From assembly GCA_946220865.1 (NCBI GenBank), contig CAMJYM010000029.1:1-12677 (forward strand): a stretch of DNA of 12,677 bases, given 5' to 3'. The stretch comes from an uncultured Clostridia bacterium (lineage in GTDB: Bacteria > Bacillota > Clostridia > Saccharofermentanales > DTU023). This document shows, one piece after another, positions 1-5,623 of this stretch; the stretch's first letter is position 1, and each line of letters opens with the position of its first letter. The notes beneath the pieces are model-generated. The model ran no database searches. It was not told the DNA's origin and was given only the letters and a program-made list of their open reading frames with translations. The position numbers were made by a program, and so were the translations under genes.

Positions 1-190
1 GGGCATTGGGGCGGGCTATATTTTTGCCTCGCGGGTGGCGCTTTCCATCTTCACCCGACGCTTGAATTTTGCCTGGGAACTCATTCCGCTTACCCTGATT
101 ATGGCTCTTGTGATGACCAGTCTGGCCTGTATTTTTCCAGTGCGTAAGGCAACGCAGGTCGAACCTGCGCTGGTTCTGCGTGGTGAATAA
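1..190 (+). CDS. MacB/FtsX-type ABC transporter permease, C-terminal end (5' partial)
   Basis: The open frame starts at base 2, enters from the left edge and ends at TAA 188-190, giving the last 62 residues of a protein. The visible part holds one hydrophobic helix (around ELIPLTLIMALVMTSLACIF). It is followed by the short cytoplasmic tail PVRKATQVEPALVLRGE, which matches the P-x-R-K/R-A-x-x-x-x-P-x-x-x-L-R ending of FtsX-domain permeases of the MacB/LolC/LolE class. These permeases do not form a channel. They transmit ATPase motion to the outer face of the membrane. The ATPase gene at 253 follows after 62 bases on the same strand and is its likely partner. The ectodomain lies outside the window, so the substrate cannot be inferred. 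Confidence 0.85.
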   Translation, partial: GIGAGYIFASRVALSIFTRRLNFAWELIPLTLIMALVMTSLACIFPVRKATQVEPALVLRGE

Positions 191-252
191 AGTTTTCGCG
201 GGAAAAAACGGAGCAAACAAAGTTCAAGGAAAAATAAGGTGAAAGGAAGCTT

Positions 253-1302
253 ATGTCTGAGCACATTTTAGAATTAAAGCAAGTCTCAAAAATTTATCCC
301 TCTGTCAAGGCGTTGTGGAAGATTGATCTCACGGTGGAAGAAGGGGAGTGGCTCGCCATCATGGGGCCCTCAGGTTCTGGCAAAACCACGCTGATGAATC
401 TTATTTCCTGCATGAATTCGCCCAGTGAGGGAGAGATTTTTCTTGATGGCGAAAATGTAGCCCTGAAAACGGAAAAAGAACTGACGCAAATCCGCCGGAA
501 TAAAATCGGTCTGGTTTTTCAGCAGTTTCATCTGGTGCCCACACTTACGGCGCTGGAGAATGTCATGCTGGCTCAGTATTACCATAGTGTTCCCGATGCT
601 AAGGAAGCCAGGGAAGCGCTCGCAGAAGTGGGTCTTGCGGAGCGCGCAGACCACCTGCCGCGTCAGCTTTCCGGAGGTGAACAACAGCGGGTCTGCATTG
701 CCCGTGCATTGATCAATCACCCCAGGCTTATTCTGGCCGATGAACCCACAGGCAATCTGGATGAAAAAAATGAGTATCTTGTGCTTGAGATTTTAGATCG
801 CCTGCATAAACGTGGAGCAAGCATCATTGTTGTGACTCATGACCCGGAGGTTGGTGATGAAGCCGAGCGTAAGATCATCCTTAATCATGGCATTATCGAG
901 GCCGAAATTGTCCGGGCCAAACGTGGCAGCGCCAGCCGTCAGGGGGCTGAAAGTGCACGCAAGCTGACGGCGAGGGAGGCGGCTGAACAATTAGAGCGTG
1001 AACGGGCTCGTTTGCAGGCTAATCTACGTGAATGCGTCGCTGAGACGGAAAAGCAAAGCCAGGAGGCCCTGGAGGCGATTGGCAGCAAACTGAGGAAAGG
1101 CTCTCTCTTAATTCCGGCTGACATGACCAAAGTTCAGGAAATTCTGGAAGAAAGTTTTGAGGATTTAAGCCGCCTCGCGCAAAGCACCAGTGAGGCCCTG
1201 ACCAAAACGAAGAATACGGTGGCCGGCGATCTGGACCGTATGAAACAAAATGCCGATTTCCTTAAGGAAGAGGCGTTCGCTCAGGAAAAAGATCTGCAAT
1301 AG
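253..1302 (+). CDS. LolD/MacB-type ABC transporter ATPase with C-terminal coiled-coil extension
   Basis: This 349-residue protein has a complete nucleotide-binding domain in residues 1-220: Walker A GPSGSGKT 38-45, Q-loop Q90, signature LSGGE 139-143, Walker B LILADEP 159-165 with catalytic E164, and H-loop H196. The ADEPTGNLD stretch and overall match place it in the LolD/MacB/FtsE group, which pairs with FtsX-type permeases, consistent with the permease tail just upstream. Family members are usually about 220-240 residues. This one continues for about 130 residues of Arg/Glu/Lys/Gln/Ala-rich, cysteine-poor sequence (221-349) that looks helical and coiled-coil forming, with no membrane segment. 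The start ATG at 253 has an AAGGAAG-like ribosome site a few bases upstream. The role of the extension is unknown; it could bind the permease or a cytoplasmic partner. The ATPase assignment is firm, the exported substrate is not known. Confidence 0.93.
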   Translation: MSEHILELKQVSKIYPSVKALWKIDLTVEEGEWLAIMGPSGSGKTTLMNLISCMNSPSEGEIFLDGENVALKTEKELTQIRRNKIGLVFQQFHLVPTLTALENVMLAQYYHSVPDAKEAREALAEVGLAERADHLPRQLSGGEQQRVCIARALINHPRLILADEPTGNLDEKNEYLVLEILDRLHKRGASIIVVTHDPEVGDEAERKIILNHGIIEAEIVRAKRGSASRQGAESARKLTAREAAEQLERERARLQANLRECVAETEKQSQEALEAIGSKLRKGSLLIPADMTKVQEILEESFEDLSRLAQSTSEALTKTKNTVAGDLDRMKQNADFLKEEAFAQEKDLQ

Positions 1303-1383
1303 AGGTCGAAGCTCTGTAAAAGTTAAACATAACAACAAAAGAAGGCCCTTAAGGCTCAAAAAGAAAGGAGATGAGAAAGATTT

Positions 1384-1806
1384 ATGAAGTTGAAAGTTTC
1401 AGCTCTCGCTGTCTTATTTTTGCTGCTCTCACTGGGCTTGTGCTCCTGCAGCAAAAGGCCGGAACTCATGGACGGACATTACAAGGCTAAAAGCGAGACT
1501 GTGGATCCGCGGGGAGGCTACGGCGAAGTCGTTCTGGATATTGAGGATGGGAAGATCAAAAATGTGAAATATCAGACCTTCATGAAGGACGGCCATGTGA
1601 AAGATGAAAGCTACGGGAAAAATTGCTCCGAAGCGGAGTACCAGATTGCCCAGCTTTGCGTGAAGCAATGCACGGCCTATGCGGAAGAACTTGTGAAAAA
1701 GCAGGAGCTGGCCCAGGTCGACTGCATCAGCGGGGCAACCTGGAATTACGAGCTTTTTCACTCGGCAGTTGAAAAGATCCTGACCGAAGCGGAACCTGAA
1801 TCCTGA
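1384..1806 (+). CDS. FMN-binding-domain lipoprotein (SGAT flavinylation motif)
   Basis: This 140-residue exported protein begins with a basic start, a hydrophobic stretch (residues 8-19) and a cysteine region LGLCSC, so C20 or C22 is the probable lipidated residue. The mature part carries D113-C-I-S-G-A-T119, the D-x-x-S-G-A-T motif of the FMN-binding domain family (as in NqrC and RnfG). In that family ApbE attaches FMN covalently to the threonine, so T119 is the predicted site. Preceding features also fit the family: a GxYxxxS-like start (GHYKAKSE), strands VVLDIEDGKIKNVKY, and a YGKN segment. The domain is minimal and has extra cysteines (C81, C92, C96, C114). The gap to the upstream ATPase is 81 bases with an AAAGGAG site about 12 bases before ATG. 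It likely carries electrons outside the cytoplasmic membrane. No ApbE gene is in the window. Confidence 0.85.
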   Translation: MKLKVSALAVLFLLLSLGLCSCSKRPELMDGHYKAKSETVDPRGGYGEVVLDIEDGKIKNVKYQTFMKDGHVKDESYGKNCSEAEYQIAQLCVKQCTAYAEELVKKQELAQVDCISGATWNYELFHSAVEKILTEAEPES

Positions 1807-1891
1807 ATGGGGGAAGGTTTATTCCAGGGCGAGCTCCAGATTCAGGCCGCAGCTTTATCCCCCTGATTTATCGCGATATCTGTTGATTTAA

Positions 1892-1921
1892 TTGTCAATA
1901 CAGCTCTTTTAACGCTATATC
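1892..1921 (+). promoter_or_regulatory. candidate sigma-70-type promoter for the DUF4418-like gene
   Basis: TTGTCA (1892-1897) and TATATC (1916-1921) are separated by 18 bases inside an AT-rich stretch of the 171-base gap between the lipoprotein gene and the next gene. Each hexamer is an imperfect match. The site would give a start of transcription near 1928, about 50 bases before the ATG at 1978, so the downstream two genes may be transcribed separately as well as by readthrough. Confidence 0.35.
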
Positions 1922-1946
1922 ACAGTCATTTTTATCGCACGCATTT

Positions 1947-1962
1947 CCCGTGACTGCACGGG
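1947..1962 (+). promoter_or_regulatory. 16-bp palindrome just upstream of the DUF4418-like gene
   Basis: CCCGTG (1947-1952) and CACGGG (1957-1962) form a perfect 6-bp inverted repeat around the spacer ACTG. It ends 15 bases before the ATG at 1978, downstream of the candidate promoter. It could be a protein-binding operator, or an RNA hairpin next to the weak ribosome site (AGAAAG). No T-run follows, so it is not a terminator. Confidence 0.4.
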
Positions 1963-1977
1963 TAGAAAGAATTGAAA

Positions 1978-2406
1978 ATGTCTAAAAAAATGTCTCTTAT
2001 TCTGGCCAGCCTCACTCTGGTCTCAGGCCTTATTCTTTATTTTATTCCCCTGCAGCTGGCGCCTGTTTGCCAACGCATGCCGGATAAGCCTCCTATGGCC
2101 TGCTTCTGGGGCGGTCAGGCTTGTCAAGGCCTGGCTCTATGCGCCATTGCCCTGGGGCTTGTGCTGCTCGTGCTGTCTTTTGTAAAGAAGTGCAAAAGCT
2201 CTTTCCAGGCTGGGTTGGGTACGGCCAATCTGCTGCTTGGCGCCATCGTCTATATGGTTCTCGTCCGTTTTATCGGGGGTTGTAAAAATCCTGAAATGGG
2301 CTGCCGCCTCCATACGCTGCCGGCCTATACTCTGATGGCGCTCGTGTTCGTGTTTTTGGGCCTTGTTTATCTTTTTCAGGGGTTAAAATCCGCTTCAAAA
2401 AAGTAA
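1978..2406 (+). CDS. DUF4418-like four-helix membrane protein
   Basis: I start the gene at ATG 1978 (142 residues) rather than at the in-frame TTG at 1972, because the only ribosome-site-like bases (AGAAAGA, 1964-1970) sit too close to the TTG. Four hydrophobic helices are visible at about 7-26, 51-70, 79-99 and 117-136. With the N-terminus inside (MSKKM) both large loops fall outside. They contain nearly all the likely metal or thiol ligands: C31, M40-A-C42, C49 in the first, and C102, M107-G-C109-R in the second. The PPMACFWGGQACQG and CKNPEMGCRLHTLPA motifs resemble my memory of the DUF4418 family, which I recall beside MacB/FtsX-type ABC genes. Biochemical function is unknown. The next gene starts 36 bases downstream and its permease belongs to the same type of neighbourhood. 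Confidence 0.75.
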   Translation: MSKKMSLILASLTLVSGLILYFIPLQLAPVCQRMPDKPPMACFWGGQACQGLALCAIALGLVLLVLSFVKKCKSSFQAGLGTANLLLGAIVYMVLVRFIGGCKNPEMGCRLHTLPAYTLMALVFVFLGLVYLFQGLKSASKK

Positions 2407-2442
2407 ACGCGGCCTGAATGATGGAGGGGAGCGGGGAAGCTT

Positions 2443-4572
2443 ATGATCAAAGCACCTTTGCGTCTGGCGCAGATTGCTCGAAAAAATTTTACTTACTATT
2501 ACAGACGCAGCCTTATTTTGCTGATTATTGTGGCTATTTTCGCCTTTATTCTTGCGGGGAGTCTTTCACTGCTGAAGAGTATGGCGCGGGGTGTGGACAG
2601 TGCGGTTAATCGCCTGGGGGCAGATGTTATTCTGGTGCCCCCCGGATATGATAGCAAGATCAGAGGAGCCCTCTTGCGGGGAGAACCAAATAACTTCTAT
2701 ATGCCTGGCGATGTTCTGACGGATATCCAAGGCTTTCCGGGTATTGAGGCGGTATCTCCACAGCTTTATATCGCGACCCTGCAGGCGACTTGCTGTTCTT
2801 ATCCTCTGCAGATTATTGGTTTTGAACCGGAGAGCGATTTTCTCATCAGGCCTTGGCTCAGAGAGCAGGCGATCAAGCGGCTTCATCAAGGCGAAATTGT
2901 CATCGGCTTCAATGTTGCGGGCAAGACGGGAGATAAGCTGAGTTTCTTTAATAAAGACTACCGCATTGTCGGCAGACTGGATAAGACGGGCATGGGCTTC
3001 GATAATTCCGTATTTATGAATATGGATACGGCCCGGGCGATCGCTCTCGACAGTAAGCGCGGTGGGGCACATCCGGCTTTGGGGGAAGATCACCCCATAT
3101 CCGTGCTGATGCTGCGACTTAGTTCCGATGTTGATACGCTAGAAATCAGGCAGAAATTAAATCAGTTCTTTCAAGGCCGAGCTTATGCTCTGTCATCTGA
3201 AAATCTCATGAGAGAGGTGCGTCTGGCTTTCAGCGGCCTGGAGGTTTATCTCACAACCCTGACGGCACTGATCTGTCTTATGACTATTTTACTTCTTGGG
3301 CTGGTGTACACACTGCAATTTCGGGAGCGTATAGAGGAATACCGCAGCTGCTGCCTTTTGGGAGCAAGTTGCCGGGATTTACGGGTGATGATGGTCTGGG
3401 AGACGTTATACAGCAGTGCCGGTGGAGCACTGCTGGGGGCCTCGCTCGGGACTTTCCTGACCCATCTTTTTGGCCTCGGCATCAGCCATGCTTTGCGCCT
3501 GCCCTATCTGTCCAGCAGTGCCGGGGCATCTCTGAGTTATTTTCTTCTGTCTTTTATCTTTGTCAGCATGATTGCACCACTGGCGGCAATTTTTTCTGCT
3601 TTTAAAATCAGTCGCCAGTTGAGCCTGGAGGGTCAGACTGTCTGGCAGGAGGGTGAATTGGAGGCTTTTCTGAAAAAGAAGAGCCTGAGCTGCGGAGGGC
3701 CTGAGACTTCTGACAAGGCTCCTTCAACTATGGCAAATCATACTGCCCTTGGGACTGGGACAGAGCCTCCTTTGGCTGCGACAGAGTCAGGGGAGACGGC
3801 TGGATTTCCTAGTGTGCTGACAGAGCATACAGCCGTAAATATCTCGGAAGCTGCGATGAAACCTCTGCTTTCAGCACAGCAGGTCAGTAAGTTTTATCGA
3901 CGCGGCCAGCGCATTTTTGCGGCGCTGGATCAGGTGGATTTCTCTTTGTTTGAGCACGGATTTGCCATTCTCAGTGGTGCTTCCGGAGCGGGAAAGAGTA
4001 CCTTGTTAAAGCTCCTTTGCGGGCTGGTTGTTCCAGATCAGGGCGAAGTCCTGCTGAGGGGAAAAGCTTTCTCGAACTGTCCAAATGAAGAACGAAATGC
4101 TCTGCGTAACAGTGAGATGGGCGTTATACCTCAGAGAGAAGCCTACCTTGCAGCCTTGAATCTGAGGGAGAATGTTCTTTTACCCCTGAGTTTTGCCCAT
4201 AAAAAATCAGCACAGGAAAAAGAAAGAGAAATACAGAAGCTGGATGCCCTCCTGTCCCAATTTGGCCTCAGTGAACTTGCAGACTCTGACCCGGCTACGC
4301 TTTCAGGCGGAGAACTCAAACGTCTCCAGATTGCCCGGGCTTTACTTTCTTCACCATCCATCATTGTGGCGGATGAGCCGACGGCAAACCTCGACAGTGA
4401 GAATGCCAGAAATATTCTCGATATCTTTCAGGCCCTCAATCAACAAGGGCAAAGCATCGTCATGGTGACACATGAGCTGGATGCCCTTGCTTATGGAAAA
4501 ACGCTCTATCGTCTGCGTGATGGCCGCATAGAGGACATTAAAGAGATGGCCGATGCTTGTGCATCAGTATAA
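2443..4572 (+). CDS. fused FtsX-type permease-ATPase ABC transporter (permease first)
   Basis: This 709-residue protein combines two usually separate subunits. Residues 1-395 form an FtsX/MacB-type permease: a membrane helix at about 22-44, an outside domain (45-265, including GADVILVPPGYD and a C117-C118 pair), and three helices at about 268-292, 320-345 and 364-388. Residues 396-472 are a Thr/Ser/Ala/Glu/Gly/Pro-rich linker. Residues 473-700 form a complete ATPase: Walker A GASGAGKST 512-520, Q564, signature LSGGE 620-624, Walker B IIVADEP 640-646 with E645, and H677. MacB has the opposite order (ATPase then permease), so this is a reversed fusion. It would work as a homodimer. The GGAGGGG-rich leader upstream of ATG 2443 gives a good ribosome site. 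The 3' end overlaps the convergent yqeB gene by 35 bases. The substrate is unknown; the neighbours suggest an extracytoplasmic redox or metal function. Confidence 0.9.
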   Translation: MIKAPLRLAQIARKNFTYYYRRSLILLIIVAIFAFILAGSLSLLKSMARGVDSAVNRLGADVILVPPGYDSKIRGALLRGEPNNFYMPGDVLTDIQGFPGIEAVSPQLYIATLQATCCSYPLQIIGFEPESDFLIRPWLREQAIKRLHQGEIVIGFNVAGKTGDKLSFFNKDYRIVGRLDKTGMGFDNSVFMNMDTARAIALDSKRGGAHPALGEDHPISVLMLRLSSDVDTLEIRQKLNQFFQGRAYALSSENLMREVRLAFSGLEVYLTTLTALICLMTILLLGLVYTLQFRERIEEYRSCCLLGASCRDLRVMMVWETLYSSAGGALLGASLGTFLTHLFGLGISHALRLPYLSSSAGASLSYFLLSFIFVSMIAPLAAIFSAFKISRQLSLEGQTVWQEGELEAFLKKKSLSCGGPETSDKAPSTMANHTALGTGTEPPLAATESGETAGFPSVLTEHTAVNISEAAMKPLLSAQQVSKFYRRGQRIFAALDQVDFSLFEHGFAILSGASGAGKSTLLKLLCGLVVPDQGEVLLRGKAFSNCPNEERNALRNSEMGVIPQREAYLAALNLRENVLLPLSFAHKKSAQEKEREIQKLDALLSQFGLSELADSDPATLSGGELKRLQIARALLSSPSIIVADEPTANLDSENARNILDIFQALNQQGQSIVMVTHELDALAYGKTLYRLRDGRIEDIKEMADACASV

Positions 4573-5464
4573 GCAAAGCCTGGAGGGTTGCATTGCCGAG
4601 AGCGCGGGCTTTGTCTGAAATCGTGAAACAGTTCATCTCTTCGGTATAACGCGGGTCAATATCTGCGATTTTCAGGCCTTCGCTGACCGCAAAGCCATCG
4701 CGGATCAAACCGCGAAGCACGCCATGGATCGTCGCTTTGACGGGCACGCCCTCAATGTCGGCAAGGATCTGTCCCGCTTCGACGAGGTCGCCGATCTGAG
4801 CAAGGTTATGAATGCTGCCCGTCGCAGGGGAGTGGATGACTCGATCGGCATCGTGACCGGCAATGAGACCAGGGATGCCGCTGTTGGGGCAGGCGGTTCC
4901 GGAAAAGATGAGCCGACCGAGATTGTGGCCGCGCATGGTTTCAACGACGATATCGCAGTCCTCGCCCGCAGAAAAGCCCGGCCCCAGAGCAATCGTAATA
5001 GGAGCCATGCGTCGCTGAAGACCGGTGTTTTTCTTGGCAATAATGGCATCGATTATGGCAAAGGGTTTAAGTTCCGGCAGGCAGCTCAGGTTGGGATCAA
5101 TCAAAAGGGGGATGGGAGAACTGAACGTTGAACCTTTTGCTTCTTGTTGATCCGCTGTCAGTGTTTGCTGAAAAGCTCCTGAAGACACAGCAGGCGAAGG
5201 GTTCCGGGCCAGGAGTTCCAGGGCTTCTCCCACCGAGCTGCAAAGCTGAGCCTGGCAGTCCTCCACCCGGGCCAGCCCGTCGTAGACCGCCTCACAGAGT
5301 GCGACGCTGCGGCGAATGGCGCTGGGATCAGGCACTTCCGTGGCGACCAGGGAAAAACCCGCGCGATGAAGGGACTGGATGACGCCAGTCGCCAGATCTC
5401 CAGCTCCGCGAATGAGCACAATGGGATTTTTATTCTCGAAGTCTGTGTCAAAAGGCAGAACCAT
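4538..5464 (-). CDS. yqeB: YqeB/EF2563-family selenium-dependent molybdenum hydroxylase system protein
   Basis: This 308-residue protein has a Rossmann-like nucleotide-binding start RGAGDLATG (19-27). Other recognisable family segments are RR51-52, IIDAIIAKKNTG (137-148), ALGPGFSAGEDCDIVVET (159-176), RGHNLGR (178-184), a lipoyl-like strand region with LRGLIRDG (250-257) and KIADIDPR (265-272). The family is encoded with selenium-dependent molybdenum hydroxylases such as purine hydroxylase or xanthine dehydrogenase. Its exact step in enzyme maturation is not settled. About 30 residues around 87-116 are Ser/Ala/Gln-rich and look like an insertion compared with usual members of roughly 260-270 residues. 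The ATG at 5462-5464 follows ACGGAG with 8 bases spacing. A strong terminator separates it from the upstream PLP-enzyme gene. No hydroxylase is in the window. Confidence 0.88.
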   Translation of the reverse strand: MVLPFDTDFENKNPIVLIRGAGDLATGVIQSLHRAGFSLVATEVPDPSAIRRSVALCEAVYDGLARVEDCQAQLCSSVGEALELLARNPSPAVSSGAFQQTLTADQQEAKGSTFSSPIPLLIDPNLSCLPELKPFAIIDAIIAKKNTGLQRRMAPITIALGPGFSAGEDCDIVVETMRGHNLGRLIFSGTACPNSGIPGLIAGHDADRVIHSPATGSIHNLAQIGDLVEAGQILADIEGVPVKATIHGVLRGLIRDGFAVSEGLKIADIDPRYTEEMNCFTISDKARALGNATLQALLILMHKHRPSL

Positions 5465-5495
5465 ATTATTTACTCCGTTGGACTTTTCTGTTGGA

Positions 5496-5501
5496 ATTAT
5501 C
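5496..5501 (-). promoter_or_regulatory. candidate -10 element for yqeB
   Basis: On the minus strand this reads GATAAT, one change from TATAAT, and lies 31 bases before the yqeB start codon inside a very AT-rich stretch. No convincing -35 hexamer sits at the usual distance, so this is a weak call. It makes sense because a terminator isolates yqeB from the gene upstream. Confidence 0.3.
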
Positions 5502-5521
5502 TGATTAAACTTACTTTATTT

Positions 5522-5547
5522 AATTTATCTTATTTGAATTTATCTTA
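5522..5547. repeat. tandem 11-bp direct repeat in the yqeB upstream region
   Basis: AATTTATCTTA occurs at 5522-5532 and again at 5537-5547, a 15-base period, in the AT-rich 81-base gap between yqeB and the terminator hairpin. It lies upstream of the candidate -10 element of yqeB, where a direct-repeat activator or repressor site could sit. It could also be chance in low-complexity AT-rich DNA. Confidence 0.4.
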
Positions 5548-5581
5548 AAAGAGCAGCACGGTTTCCCGCGCTGCTCTTTTA
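5546..5581 (-). terminator. intrinsic terminator of the PLP-enzyme gene
   Basis: A perfect 12-bp stem pairs 5546-5557 with 5570-5581. After one mismatch a further 3 bp pair (5559-5561 with 5566-5568) around a TTTC loop. The stem begins with an A-run and ends with a T-run (AAAAGAGCAGC / GCTGCTCTTTT), so it can act on either strand. It lies 42 bases beyond the stop codon of the minus-strand PLP-enzyme gene and upstream of yqeB. It should end most transcripts from the importer/PLP-enzyme operon. Confidence 0.85.
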
Positions 5582-5623
5582 GCATAATGCTTTATCACAC
5601 TGCTGTGTTCATACAGCCATGAA

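Noticed and set aside
1371..1490. Short upstream frame starting at ATG 1371 that overlaps the lipoprotein gene
   Set aside because: The AAAGGAG site touches its start codon, the frame is about 39 codons with no recognisable features, and the lipoprotein frame has a clear signal peptide.
1802..1846. CCTGAAT/ATTCAGG inverted repeat after the FMN lipoprotein gene, a possible terminator
   Set aside because: Seven base pairs around a 31-base loop and no T-run make it unlikely to terminate transcription.
1972..1977. TTG at 1972 as start of the DUF4418-like gene
   Set aside because: Only two residues are gained, the ribosome-site-like bases lie directly against it, and ATG 1978 is a better codon.
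4574..4613. Inverted repeat CAAAGCC/GGCTTTG downstream of the fusion transporter stop codon, a possible terminator
   Set aside because: The loop is 26 bases, no T-run follows, and the site lies inside the yqeB coding sequence.
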